Shown: positions 45,151 to 58,200 of the stretch, in pieces
Numbering within the stretch: the first letter of the stretch is position 1
Layout of the letters: every line of letters starts with the position of its first letter
Made by a program: the position numbers and the translations under genes
NCBI GenBank assembly: GCA_028023455.1
Contig: JAQFVV010006203.1
Location: forward strand, 6,850,821 to 6,914,820
Length of the DNA stretch: 64,000 nucleotides
Source: Epiperipatus broadwayi
Lineage: Eukaryota > Onychophora > Udeonychophora > Euonychophora > Peripatidae
Direction: 5' to 3'
Notes under the pieces: generated by a model
What the model was told of the DNA's origin: nothing
The model's input: the letters and a program-made list of their open reading frames with translations, nothing else
Databases searched by the model: none

Positions 45151-46885
45151 ATATAGTTATTTGCATAGTCAAAGAAAAAAAGATTTCTTGTTAAATTATC
45201 AAATATTTTACCCAATTTTTTTAAATTTGTTATAAAACCTTGAATTTATTTTCAAATTACTTAAAAAAATACTGATGAATACGAATATTTGTTTATAACA
45301 TACATATGTGGGTATATATTTTATTTGTACAATATATATATTGATATATTTTGCAATTATGATATTACCCATGAGAAAATCTATATTTAAATAGTTTAAT
45401 TTGATTCAGGAATGAATATTAAATTTTATAAAAAATTTGAGGAATTTGTCTACTATATTTATCATAACTATATCTTTTTGGTATATTTTTTGCTACATCG
45501 TTAAACAATTTGATAACAGCATGATTAACCTATAAGAATTGCTAACTTTGTTCATAAAATTAAGTTCATTTACCTAGATATATTATAATGAAACATTTTT
45601 ACAACATTAGCAGCAGTTTTTTTTTTTTTTAAAATAAGAAAGATATAAAACAATCTAACACATAGACAATTTTTTAATAACATATTCTCTATATACTATA
45701 TCTCTGTGCGAAAACAAAACAAGCCATTTCATAATGCTGACTCTAATTTGATCAAAAATTCTGGAAATATTTTAAATCCTTTTTTTTTTTTCTTAATTTT
45801 TAAAAAAAAATAAATCACAGTTATAAAATTTTTATGTTTCAAAGTAGGATATAATATTAATTAATAGTATTCTTAATACTGGTCATATATATTAATAAAT
45901 AAATTTGTCCATAATGTTTTCAAATTATTAAAAATTATTGGTTGTATAATGTGGAATTATTGAGAACCATGTATATAAAAAAATTGTTTTTCTATAGTGT
46001 ATATTATAATATATATAATGGATTAAAAGTAAATTATTTAGAGTTTAATTTTATATATATAAGAAATGAGATATAGTTCTTTAAAATTAAGTATAAAGTT
46101 GTATATAATTTAATGCTTATAATATATGTTTATAATTGGTTAATTGTAGTTAATGTAGATTTTATTTATTTATGTATATAAAGAAGTATATATTATGTAA
46201 ATAGTTTATATAAAATAGCTATGTAATGTGAATGTTGGGAGTGTTGGTGGAGGTATTGATCAAGTGATTTATTGTTGGAAAATTATATTTTGAAAAGGTT
46301 CTAATGTTGGACAAAATTAATTTTTATTTAGTTATTTAATTTCAATTGAATTGAAATAATTTTTAATTAACAGTATATATAAAAATAAATAGTAGGAATA
46401 TCTTTCAAACATTTTTTGTTAAATTGTGTTTTTGTTATTGACATTGAGATTGTCTAAGTGTTAATTGATATTAATGATTATATAAAAATAAGTAATAAGG
46501 ATATTTGTTAAATTGGTCCATTATTTTTTCTAAACTTCTCCAATTTGATATAAAATCTTGAATTTATATTCCAATCGACTTAAAATATGTATTGATGGAT
46601 TATTTATAAGAAATAATTGTGCATATATTTTATTTGTACAGTATATGTATTATTGTGTTCCATAATTATGTCATTTACCCTTGAAAAAAATCTATATTTA
46701 AATAGTTGAAACATTGTATTGCTTATAAATGTTAATTTTTGATTCAAAAATAAATTTTGAGATTCCATGAGAAATTAGAGGAGTTTATGTATTTATCATA
46801 GGACATAATCTCTTCTATAATCTTGATGTAAAATATTTTTTGCTACATGGGTAAACAACTTGACAAAACACATTAGGTTTTAGAA
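45150..46885. repeat. diverged ~420-bp direct repeat pair
   Basis: Segments 45185-45540 and 46500-46880 align in the same order. Shared strings include ACCTTGAATTTAT/ATCTTGAATTTAT, ATATATTTTATTTGTACA, AAAATCTATATTTAAATAGT, GAGGAATTTGTCTA/GAGGAGTTTATGTA, ATATTTTTTGCTACAT and TAAACAAYTTGA. The pair is separated by about 960 bases of A/T-rich DNA. Function is unknown; it is probably an old interspersed repeat or a local duplication. Confidence 0.65.
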
Positions 46886-48467
46886 ATTGTTGAAATTGAT
46901 CAAAATGCCTCTGCCTATAGGCCACTGCCCATGATGTCAGTGTCATGCATCGGAATAAGGCATCAACATAAACTCAATATCAATAACAAGAAGAGAAAAA
47001 AAAAAAATTAAAGTTCTTAAATTTAAGTTTAAGTAAGTGAAATCAAACCAAAATCAATTATATTTCCTGATTTCCACCTATTCAAAATTTGAATTGGTCC
47101 ATGAAGTTTTAGGCGATAAATCTTTGAAAGGCTGAACCTAAACCTCATCTTTATGTGCCATTTTCGAGAAGAAAAAAAACACTTTCACAAAAGGAAATAC
47201 CACTGCCAACAAAAAAAAAAAAAAAAACAAATCAGCATGTCAATAAATTTTCAGTAATCAAATACAGATTACAAAAATAATAATAATAATTTCACACAGA
47301 GTAAGTTTCTCTTTTCTTAAATAGAATAGTGTGTTAAAAGCAAACAACAAACAAATATATATATATTTACGCCTCGGCATTCACACAAGCATTTCAGAAA
47401 TTAATTCGAAAAAAATACAAATAATAATAAAAAAATCCAATAAAATTTATAGCAACAAGACATAATGATAATAAATTAAAAAGAAATTATACTATTCTGC
47501 TTCCTTCTGGTTTTTTCCCTTAACCATCTTAGAACCTAGTAGCTTAAGTTTGCCATAAATCATGACAAACAAGACGGTGAGGGCTTTCCTTTTTCACAGG
47601 AAAACATAGGCATTAAAGTGTTCATCATCAGCTAGCATCTATGGCTATATGACAGCAGCACAGGAGTCTGGCTGGTGCACTAACATTGGAAGTTTACTTC
47701 ATTAGCATTTTAATGATAAAATTTAGGCATTTTTATATTTTTTAGCTTTCTCTAGAAATCTTTATAACAACAGCAGCCAACCAAGAGTCGATCACACAAT
47801 TCTGGACAGATTATAATTTGAAGCTATGCTGTTCTGCCTTCTTTCATAAAGTTCTCCACTGCTTTATAACTAGAATATTTCTCTTAATTCAGCAAACCCT
47901 TAACCACCCATCAAACAAAACATAGCAAGGAAAACAAACTCAGAAGAGAAACCCCCCCCCCCCAATCACCTTCTGAAAACCTTTTATAGCACACTTATAG
48001 TAATACAAATTGAGTATCCCTTTTTCACTATTATAGCCCTTATCTCCAATATCTTGGATAATTGATCATAACACAATTGATATAGCTTTTTACATCTTTT
48101 TATCTTTCACTTCCTCTAATTTTAATACACTGGAAATTGAATACTGGAAATAGCTTTTTCCATCTTTACAAAAGATTTAAAATAAATCTGAGATATGACA
48201 AATTTTTAGATGCTCTCAGCTAATATTGGCCTTAAATTACTTTATTTTTTTAACAAAAAATATAATGAACAGGATGACCATTTCTATCTATTAGTAAAAT
48301 TTAAAATTAGCCATACAATAATACCCTGCATTCCTTTTAATTTGTTAATAGAGGAAAAAACAACCCATCAAAAATGTGCAAAACATTTACAATTACTCTG
48401 ACTATCCCCATTTTTTATATATTCTTGCAGTAAAAATTAGCAGTTTGAGAGTGATTTTAAGATGACT
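46886..48467. other. non-coding stretch, probable body of a worn hAT-like element
   Basis: Contains more complex patches at 46905-46960 and 47500-47700, long A runs (47210-47227) and a 12-base C run at 47952-47963. No open frame of transposase character was found. The right boundary is the hAT-like end at 48468-48592. A matching left end was not found, although GCCTATAGGCCACTG at about 46915 weakly recalls the right flank. Confidence 0.4.
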
Positions 48468-48592
48468 CAGTGCATCCAGAGAAAAGGCTAGATCACCTGA
48501 ACACCCCTCAAATGCTTCTGAACCCACTATCACCCCTTAGAAATCTTTACCGCCCACTGGCGATACTGCCCACTTTGGAAAACACTGGCCTA
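48468..48592 (-). mobile_element. hAT-like terminal sequence
   Basis: Read on the minus strand from 48592: CAGTGTTTTCCAAAGTGGGC, AGTATCGCCAGTGGGCGGTA, AAGATTTCTAAGGGGTGA. The CAGTG-TTTCCAAAGTGGG start followed by a CGCC/GGCGGT-rich sub-terminal region is the style of ends of a widespread hAT group. It differs from the hAT element at 2685-4204. Only this end is identified, so the element is truncated or its other end has decayed. Confidence 0.5.
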
Positions 48593-49775
48593 TACTATTT
48601 GTTTTTGAGCTTATTCTCAGTTTAAAAAAATGTTCATATTTATATGACATTTATAAAGATTTGTCGATGTATCTAAAGTCAAAAAAATACAAATAAATCA
48701 AAGGTTCAATGCTTATAGAAATATGATAATCATCTTTTCCTATTATTGATGAATATTATACTACAGTTGTGATTTTATTTTTGAAATCAGCACTTCATCA
48801 TTCATCTGACTAATTCAAATTAATCTGATAACTTTTATATTCCAGTTAATAATAGCTTGTTATTCCTTTGCCTATCATTATTAGATATCGAGCTGGATGG
48901 TGTATGGGCTAGCTACTAGTAAGAAAAACTAAATTTACTCATGACTTGAAAAAAAAAAAATCCAAGGTTTGCTTGTCCTTATTTGAAACTCAGATTATGG
49001 ACATGGTCAGAATTTTTCAATAACCAATAAGAAATACTTAAAATATATCTTTAATGGTTTAAAATATGTGTAGAGTTTTATAGAAATCCCACCATATTTA
49101 AGCATTTAAATTCTTTTAAAACTAAAAAGTATCTTTGATAATTTCTAGAAAAATTATTTAATAGTCAAATAACCATTAAAAGCTCCAAAATTGCTTATCT
49201 ATATATTAGTGTTGTTGAGAGGTTTATCCTTTCTACGAAATCTGAATCATCAAAGATTGTCAGAACATTCTTGATATTTCTTTGGAGTAGTAATAATAAT
49301 ATAATCTTCAATACTTTCTCTTCCTTTTTCATTCTTTTATGTTGTTAATAATAATCATCATTATCATCATCTGAGAAAGTAATTTGTTTTATTGTTTTTT
49401 TCATTTTGATCCTCCAAAATCATTTGTGAAAAGATAGTTTTCTAAAATATTTTGTTAATTCAAAATGTGTATGTGATTTTTAAATAGATGAAACTAAACA
49501 ATTTTCATCTTATTATTGAATTAATGTAAGCGTAAGAAAATTAATGGCTGCAGAAAGAAATGTTTCAATTACTTTTGAGTTTTTAAAGAATGCAAACAGG
49601 GCAAATTCAAAATATCCACTCTATATCTTCTTGCCAACTTGCATCAATTCTCACAATGAATTTATTGGCATTTTACTTCCAAATTTAAAACCAAGAAATA
49701 TCATGATCTTCTCATTTGCTTGACAGTTATATGTATGAATGTTTTGTTTTGTTTATAAAAATAAATATTGGCAAT
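48593..49775. other. AT-rich spacer
   Basis: A/T-rich with poly-A at 48948-48960 and (ATC/AAT)n-like runs around 49345-49370. No gene, RNA or element boundary is supported before the LINE at about 49780. Confidence 0.5.
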
Positions 49776-49779
49776 CATG

Positions 49780-50190
49780 ATAGACAAATTAAATTATGGT
49801 TCTTATTCCAAGGAGGTTGTAAAGTCATCAGCCAAGGCAATGGATGGTAGTCAAAGCCAAGAGGCTAAGGAATCCCTTGATTGTAGATCCAGGCTGCCAT
49901 TCGTTGATGATCTTTTATTCAATTATCTACAATTGCAGATCATTTTTGAGTGAAGGAAGATTATATGAATTGGAAGGATTGTCTAATATTAAATGGGACA
50001 TTATCAGATTTTGTGAAGTTAGAAAAATGTGAAGAAATAATTGCTCAAAAAAGTGGTCATATACTTTTTTATAAAGGCACAAACATTGCACGAATGCAAT
50101 GGGATTCATTATAAATAAAAAGTAAAATAACAAGAATGGCAAAATAATATTCAAATTAATAGAAGCTATCAAATCCTGATAATTCACATT
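49780..50190 (+). pseudogene. LINE apurinic-type endonuclease remnant
   Basis: Frame blocks show N-x-K-W-D-I-I-x-x-C-E-V-R (the W-D-I-I-G-L-C-E-T/V-R signature of RTE-type endonuclease/exonuclease/phosphatase domains) at about 49975-50030. GHTFYF-like and GVGFIINK-like segments (seen here as WSYTFL and MGFIINKK) follow within 100 bases. Frame breaks occur after FCEVRKM and within the next block. It is the N-terminal domain of the LINE at 49780-52935 and is non-functional. Confidence 0.7.
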
Positions 50191-51408
50191 TATGCCTAAT
50201 AAATTCTTATTGTGATGAGGAAGTAGAGTATTTTTATATGGATGAATAAAATGTTTTTAATCAGATCAAACATATTAAAATTATCATGGAAGGTTTTAAT
50301 GATACAAATACTGTGAATAAATTTGGTTATGGTAACAGAAATGGGAGAGAATACTGACTTTTCACATAAAAAGAAAAAACTATATTATGAATCTTTCTTT
50401 GAGAAAAATGCTAAATGGAAATAGACATGAAAACATCCAGTTTAAGATATAGCAGAATTGGATATTTTTTTGACTAATAGAAAATATATATTTCATGATT
50501 GTAATAGTCTTTACAGATTGAACACAGGAAGTGATCATAAATTAAGAGATGTAAGATATGTGTTAATACAAAACTAGAGACAAAAATCATTAAGGAAAAC
50601 AGTATAAACAGTTGATATTCTTAGCTTTTCAAAAATATTGCAATGAATTTAAATTAAGATTAGCAAATGAGTTGTAAAATATTAACAGATTTAGAAAATA
50701 GTTTAGACTTGGATTGAAAGCCATAAAAAAGATAACTGCTACTTTATTAAGAACTTAAAGAAATATAGCTAGTATTAAAAAACACCTCTTTACTAATAAA
50801 TTTTTTAGAAAGACATTTAATGCATGAAGGAAAAAAGAAATATGAAAACTTTTAATAATAATTGATTAAAAAGAATTGAATATCTAGGATCTTGTAAAAT
50901 GGTATTAAAAAATGTTAGCAATGAGTGATATAAGAATTGGCAAAGAAGGCTATAGAAAGAATAAAAGTTTCAGAGGAGCAAAACATCTTGATATTGGAAT
51001 GAAAATTATTTCATCAATAAAGAAGTGGAACTATTTTTTAAAAAGAGGAACAATATTACGAAATGTATGGAAAGAATTCTACAAAAAATATATATAGTAA
51101 AAAAGGAAAAATAAAAAATAAATTACTACGACTAGTACATTTTCTGAATTGCCAAGCATATTAAATGAAAAGGTGAGACATCTATTATATCTATGAAGAT
51201 GGAAAAAGCTCCAGGAAGTAATGGAATTATTATTAATATCTGAAAGAAAGGTTAGAAAATAGAAAAATTGTAGGCAAAACTATATAACAAATGTTGAAAT
51301 TATGTAGATATACCAGATGATTGAAAAAATGTGATAATATTGATATTTAATTTGAAAGGAAGTATAAGTGCATTGGAAATTATAGACCCATCAGTCTTAT
51401 ATATATTT

Positions 51409-51795
51409 TATGTGTGCTGAAACACTAAAAAACAAAAAAGCTATAATTGAATAACAGTAATACCAGCCAGCTAAGTGCTTTCAAGGGCTTTGTGGGTCTT
51501 CATAATAATCATAGCATTAGAATGATTATGGGGGAAAATAGTAATATATAAGCAAAATTATATTCAATGCTTATGCAAATTAGAGTCCATTTTTTAAAGA
51601 GGGGAAGCATGATTTTTTTCGATTTATAACAAGCTTTGAATATATTTTTGCTTATATATATATAAGCTATTTTTTTCTATGATTATTGTAATATTATGAC
51701 TATGAGGATATAAAAAGCTCTCAAAAGTGCTTACCTGCCTGGTATTATTATTATTCAATTATAGCTTTTGCTTTTTTGTTGCATTTCAGCATGTA
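51409..51795. mobile_element. fold-back element inserted in the LINE
   Basis: Left arm: TGTGCTGAAACACTAAAAAA, AGCTATAATTGAATAACAG, TAATACCAGCCAGCTAAGTG, CTTTCAAGGGCTTT. The right arm is its inverse (read inward: ATGCTGAAATGCAAC, AGCTATAATTGAATAATAAT, AATACCAGGCAGGTAAGCAC, TTTTGAGAGC). Arms are about 95 bases and the middle is A/T-rich with a GCTTATATATATATAAGC palindrome. LINE coding blocks resume right of it, so it inserted after the LINE. Confidence 0.75.
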
Positions 51796-52935
51796 TAAGG
51801 TATATTACACTAGTCTAAGGACGCACCCATCTTTACAATAACAATCTATCAGTGTTTAACATTTTTATACAAATTCTTTATCAAGATAATTACAACTCAT
51901 TTCCAATTAGATTTTACTCAACTAGAAGAACAAGTTGGATTTAAAAATAGTTTTAGCACAGTGAATCCCATCCAAGTATTGAGAGAAATTTTGAAAAGCA
52001 TTTGATTCATAAAAGTATTTCACAATTATTAAAGTTCTCCTGGATTATCAAGCTATAGACCCAGGATATTGTCATATTTTAAAAAATATTTGTCAAAATG
52101 CGATTGCAGTGATTAAGTTACTTAGTGTCTTCATATATTTTTATAGCAGTTTTATAAGAAGTATTTTGTGAAGTAAAATGGGAAGTTATGGAAATAAAAT
52201 TGCAAGGAGATTATTTAAGTCATCTAGGTTTTGCAGATGATGTAGTTGTTTTGTGAATAATGCATTAGGCAGAAGAGTTATCATAAGAAATTAAGAAAGT
52301 GGGACTAATGATGAATCTTAAAATGGCAAAAGTGATTTTCAATGACTTTCTCAGAAAATAATCATGAATTAGAAGGATTTAATAACTACAGATATTTTGA
52401 TCTGACTATTATTAATACAAACAGAAATATAATTGATGAAATTAATTAAACAATCAAACTTGGATGAAGTGATTTGGGTGGAAATATTCCTGTGTGTAAA
52501 AAAGATTTTTTTTAAGTGTGTGTGTGTTTTACCAGTTCTTATTTATGGATTTAAGACTTGGACACTTAACAAAAGAGCAATACAAAAAATATATTTCAAA
52601 CTATTAAACAAAGTTTGGAGAGAAACAGGAAAAAGTCGAAAACAAAATACATGAATTAGAGAACAAATAAATGAGAGTCATCATTGAAAGAATTCAGAAG
52701 CTGAAATATAACTGGGCTGGATATGTTCTTATAAGAGATCAGTTTGAAGTTTTAATTAAATTGTATCCCAATAGATTGTAGAAGAAAGAGATCACGAGAT
52801 TGGATAGATGAAATAAAAGTTTTTTGATATTATGGGAAAATGGATTGGAGATAGTGGATTAAACTTAGAGAGTTCTTCATTCTAGAGTGGATCAATATTG
52901 GTTAAAAATGATGATGATGGTAAAGATGTGATGTA

Positions 52936-53248
52936 TTTATCAATAAAAACAATACTTCCCAAGTTTTTCAGAAACGGCTACAAATGTGTATATTTAATTC
53001 GAAAATGCGTTATCACAAAAAGAACAAAAAACAAAACAAACAAGCTGTTTGATTTAAAACTATTCAAGATTAAAGATGTGTTTTAAAAATAACAAATCTT
53101 CATTAATTAAAGAAAGAACTATAGTTGTTAATAATTTTTTAATAATTGGCTTATAAAAGTCAGGTTTTTAAAAAATGATATGAGTATTCAATTTTTTTTT
53201 AATAATATGAATACACATAGAAAAATGCCAAATACTGATAATAATTCT
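52936..53248. other. AT-rich spacer
   Basis: Adenine-rich sequence right of the LINE tail. The small frame at 52898-53086 overlaps the tail and has no family character. Confidence 0.45.
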
Positions 53249-53415
53249 AAATATAGGGGATTTGAACTCAGACTTTCAAGCACCCGTCAACTATCCAGGC
53301 TATCTCATACAACTGATGCACATGACCACCCACATCTCACCAATATACGTATTTCGCGCTGAACTAGCACTCATCAGTTGATCCTTGAAAGTCTGAGTTC
53401 AAATCCTCTATATTT
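53249..53415. mobile_element. 167-bp fold-back element with shared core
   Basis: Arms of 32 bases: AAATATAGGGGATTTGAACT then CAGACTTTCAAG at 53249-53280, inverse at 53384-53415 with one mismatch. On the plus strand the right arm contains GAGTTCAAATCCTC, which resembles a polymerase III B box. The spacer ends with ATACGTATTTCGCGCTGAAC then TAGCACTCATCAGTTG, a core that recurs in the otherwise different fold-back elements at 59.3 and 63.4-63.8 kb. Confidence 0.8.
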
Positions 53416-55011
53416 ACAATTAAGCTCCATGTATAGGAAGAATGCATGTATTTCAAATATGATAATTCTGTAGTAAATATTTACTTTTAATTTTGATTAA
53501 TTATTTTTCTTTTCTTTTTTTTTTTTTTTGTTTCATTTGCAATGTTATCTTTTAATTATTTTTTATGCAAATGAAAAAATTTGAATACATTCTCTCTCAA
53601 CATTTCTAATATAAAACCGCTGGTGATAAGGGATTAAGAAATTCTTTTATTATTTTATATATGTAATTTCGCTATATATTTTAAACATTTTTTTTTTAAT
53701 GCTAAATTGTCAGTTTTTTTTTTTTTTTTACGATACTGCTTTGTAAATATTTTATTGTGGATTGACTTTTTGGACTTGAATAATTTTGTATTTTAAATTG
53801 GATATCATGGAAGTTGATTATTATCTAAGGCCAATATTTTTATGTGAGATTTTTTTTTTTCTATTATATTATAATTATTTTTAGAATTGCTTTAGCCTAT
53901 GAATTTTATATTTAAAATGTATGTATGTTGGGGGGGGGGGGGTAGGACTCATTCGAACACTGAAGTAACAGCTTAGACTAATATCCTTTTTTTAATTTTT
54001 TCTAATCTAGAATTGATCCTGAAAATCTTTAACTTTTTTTAGCCATTCACTTTTACGTCTAAGTAATTATATATAAAATTATTTAACTGATTTAACATCA
54101 TATAAAAACAAGAATGCTAAACAACCTATTATCTATTCAAACTCATGCTAAACCATAATTTCATGATTCAGGTGAAAGTTCAAATCTCGTATTAAGCACC
54201 CATTTATCTTATTTCCTTCCTACCTATAGAATTTTCAAAAATCTTCACAGTATCATAGTTAATAAGTGTCAATATTTTTTCTACCATTATTCAGTATTCA
54301 ATTTTCACACCTGTAAAGAATCATGATATACCTTAACTTTATATATATATTAAATCAATCCAGATGATAAATATATCTAATTATAATTAACATTTATTCT
54401 CAGCAATGCATAGTATTATAGTCATCAATAGTCAAATTTTTTATAGTATTTATTTAGTTTCATTCTTTTATTATTTAATAATCTTGTTTGCGATTTGATA
54501 AAATAGTATATCTATTAGCACTTATTTTCTTAAAAGTAAAAATGATTATTTGTTTAGATTCATTTTGATTCAATGTTTATTTTAAAAAGTGTTAAAAAAC
54601 ATTTAAAGAAAGGTTTTTGTATATACTTATTTTGGTAAACAGATTAGTACTAGAAGGAACCAATAGTGATGGCAATCTTGATGGATGTATTTTGATATAT
54701 ATTATTATAATTCTGACTAATAAAGTTTAAATATGTAAAAAGGCATGGAGGGATGTACCATACTTGTCACCTTTCAATTATTTTTCAATCATTAATCATA
54801 ATTATTTTTTAGATACATTAAATTCACATCACAACTTTTTTTTTTATAAAAAAAAAAAAAAAACTGTACATGACAAATTTTACACGATTCTCCATTGTTA
54901 ATTATTACATATATATATATAGCTGCACCGTTAGATATTTTGTCATGATAACATGAAACATCTGTTTTAAATTTGTTCTTGCATTTTTCTTCTTCTTACT
55001 TTAATATACAG
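53416..55011. other. AT-rich stretch leading to a candidate acceptor
   Basis: Long T runs (53515-53530, 53714-53730), a 13-base G run at 53930-53942 and poly-A near 54848-54863. No gene. The last 40 bases (CATTTTTCTTCTTCTTAC then TTTAATATACAG) form a good polypyrimidine tract and AG for the candidate exon at 55012. Confidence 0.5.
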
Positions 55012-55208
55012 AGTGTACCATTAGCTTGAACAAGCTCTTAATTCATAATTGCAGTAAGAGAAAATATTTAGAATCCCTGTCAGGAATGTTCCTACTCCCA
55101 GACCAATTAATTGGTTTTGAGCTTATGGCTCCCCTCAGTGAGGACCTAGAACATCCGGACATTAGATCTAAAATATCAACTCAAAAACAGCACTTACTTA
55201 ATATGTAA
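55012..55208 (+). CDS. candidate terminal coding exon
   Basis: A strong polypyrimidine tract and TACAG precede a frame that starts with two bases of a split codon and continues CTISLNKLLIHNCSKRKY, LESLSGMFLLPDQLIGFELM, APLSEDLEHPDIRSKIS, ending LLNM and TAA at 55206-55208. The segment has a more balanced base composition than its surroundings. Its entry phase (two bases needed) complements the exit phase (one base) of the exon at 6432-6807, and joining would give a Glu codon. I recognise no family. Alternatives are a chance frame, an exon of a different gene, or a longer exon ending at a GTAATA near 55203. Confidence 0.4.
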
Positions 55209-58200
55209 TATTTAAGTAGAAACTGAAATTTTCAGACATGAAAATATCTTTAACTCCAGCTATCTAACTTAAATAGCTATATAGGACTGGACAAAATTCA
55301 GATCTACCATATATTAAGTCTTATCATTGTCAAGGCATTAAAGGTAAAATTATATTAATCAATAAAGCATGACATTACTTTTATAAGCTTATATTTACGA
55401 TCAAGCTCTTAATTCATATTGGTATCATTTCTGATATCTTAATTTTTCTATTTTATCTGCTCCTTTTATTCCTGGAGCTAATCACATATAAAAGTTGTTT
55501 CCCCACCTATTTTTTGGGAACTGTTGTTTAATGTATTATACAAATACAATATTGACAATTTCTTTTTCTTTTTTTTACATACAATTTTTTTTTCCATGTG
55601 TCATAGCATCGGCCGGGACGCGAAACCACAACCGTCTGCAACCAACTACTTGCTTGCATGGCAGCTGCGATACAATTTTTTTTAAAAAAAAAATGGATAT
55701 ACAATTAACACTTAAAAAAAAAAAAAAGTTAATGTGCAATATTCTTTTCCCTCGGGAGGGGGGGGGGATTAAGTGAAGATTTGAAAATACTATTGTTGAG
55801 ATTATAATTACAATTAAGAAAGTTTGCTTTTGAGTTTTAATTCAATAGTTAAAAAAAAACAGTTCAATGCATATTCGTGTGCATGTTTTTTTTTATTTTA
55901 TTTCCGTTATTGTTTTGTTCCTGTTATATTGGCAGAAGAGGAGATTTCTGTTAATGAAAATTAGATTTTTCATGGAAGTATTGAGCTACATTGTATTACA
56001 TCTTTTATGTGCATACAATCATGATGCTGCCGGTGATTATAGATGTGCTTTAGGCTTTGGAAAATAATGAATTGAGGCATAAAGTTTTCACAAAAACAAT
56101 GATTTTTTTTCTTCTAGTTATTAGTATCTTAAATTCTTTTTAAGATGTATCATATTTTTGAAATGTGATTTTAAAGATTTTTTTCCATTTTTGTTTTATG
56201 ATTATAAAAATAAAAATTGTTATGGAACATTAATATCATCGATTTGCTGCGAACAATTATTGTATGTTATATTAATATTACTTTTTAAACTTTGCATATA
56301 ATTATTATGGATATTGAAATTATATATGTGCATGCACATATTTTGCAAATAATAGATATTGTATGTTTTGAATTATAAAATCTGAATTGTCCTTATTCAT
56401 AATCTTTAATAGTTACCTGATATTTTCATTTTTTTATGTACATCATTTTTGTTATCGATCTTCTTGAAAAACAATGGTATTGGGATTTCAATATATGTAT
56501 AATAGGAAGAATTTATAATGATAAGGAATACAAATGAAGGATAATGGGGCATTTCTCAAGTCATTGAAACAATGATAAGGTGTTGAACATTTTATTAAAT
56601 AGATCATTCAAACTTTTAATTAGAGTTATTGTTCATTAAGCTTTCATTTTATCATCTTTTTTATATTACATACTCATACTCATTTCCAATTACTTTAAAA
56701 TAAAAATAAAAAAGTAACTTATAAAAATTCCTCAATACAGAGGTGTTCAATAAGCGCAAAATGATAGACATATTTAAACCTAAATATTCTAATTTCACCA
56801 TCTGTTTTTATTTTGAACTTTTTATACATTTTCTTATTTTCCTCATATATATAATTTCACACCCTGCACTGAATAATAATTTTACAAGTTAGTAGTAGAT
56901 TGGTAGATCTCTCTCAGACAAATTTATCAATCACAGAGAATATAAAATCCCTTGTAATTCATTCAATAAAATTAAACACACAAAACAATAATCTATAATT
57001 ATTGTAAATACAGTAATTAAATAATTTATATGCTTAAATTAAATGCTTAAAGCTAATCTAAAGATTTTAATAAATTAAATACACCTACTAACATTAAATA
57101 CTCTAAACAAATAATTGGTTTATAACCCTCTCTCTTCCATCTAGGCATCTATTTCTGTAAACAAATGCATTTGGAATAAGTAACAATATGAAGACATGTA
57201 GAAAACAAAATTAATTAAATAGAACCTCTGACAAATAATATATTTATTCTCTAGAATTTCTATTTTTCTTAGGTTATGGCAAAGATATCTATTTCATTTG
57301 AGTTTTTTTTTTAATTCTTATATTATTTAGAAAATTATATTAAACATTCAATTCATACTTTTTAATATACTATTTGAAAATATTTATTGTGTTAAAATGG
57401 AAATTTTGGCACTATAGGCAACAAATATTATTTCTGTCAGCTATTTAGCTATTATACTTTTATTACATGGAAGCTCCTGGAAATAATACTGTGAATTCAT
57501 TTTTTATCCATGAGAATATTAGAATTAATAATATACATATCTGGTAGGAAATTTGTTTAATGGGATTTAAAAGTGATAAAGTTATTATCCTCTTCCTTTT
57601 CAATTCCTTGTGTTACATAAACTGAATATAATTCATATATTTTTACTTATTAGTTATATTATTACTTAAAATTGATAGCCTATTTGGAGAAAAACTACTC
57701 AATTAAATTCTGGATGTGTAATTAAATATTATTATGAGAAATATTATTGGCACATTGATGCATCTTATGATCTATTTCTCCACCATCATATCAGAAGATA
57801 AGTCGCTTCATAGAACTGACTTACCAGTATTTCAAAACATAGTTTTACTTCCTAAAAAAAGTCTCAGATAATCAAACAACCTTCAATTTAAAAAAAAAAA
57901 AGGTGCAAGAAATGGACTTCATCCGAAGACGCCAGTGTCATTTTCCCACTGTTAAAACCATTTATTTGATCTTAGATATTTGAAATCTTATCTAAAAGTT
58001 TAAGATTATTGTGAGAATAGTGTAGTGAAAATTACACTACAGAAATATTATTTATCTATAATTATTGTGTTTATCTATTCCAGGAATAAAGTTTATTGTC
58101 ACAAATATATAGTTGTGTTTAAACACAAATCATGAAGCATATTGTTAATGACTTCAATTTGTGCTTGCAATAGCAAAAAGGATTTAAAATTAGGAGTGAA

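Larger units (their letters stand above)
49780..52935 (+). mobile_element. near full-length RTE-like LINE, inactive
   Basis: From 5' to 3': an endonuclease part (CRSFLSEGRLYELEG, then NIKWDIIRFCEVRK, and MGFIINKK, about 49940-50140), a long decayed linker, KAPGSNGIIINI (RT entry, about 51200), GNYRPISLI (about 51380), an inserted fold-back element (51409-51795), RT blocks in broken form including a damaged F/A-D-D region near 52225-52260, KRAIQKIYFKLLNKVWRETG (about 52570-52640) and WIGDSG near the end. The 3' end at 52907-52920 is ATGATGATGATGG, the same type of GAT-repeat tail as in the copy at 40371-41700. At about 3.1 kb it approaches the full RTE length, but every domain has stops. Confidence 0.8.

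Noticed and set aside
53930-53942. G13, C12 (47952-47963) and G10 (55758-55767) runs as regulatory G-quadruplex sites
   Set aside because: Single homopolymer runs without spaced G tracts; more likely slippage or sequencing artefacts.
55495-55776. 93-codon open frame
   Set aside because: Runs through poly-T/poly-A tracts and overlaps a tRNA-like patch on the other strand; composition is driven by low complexity.
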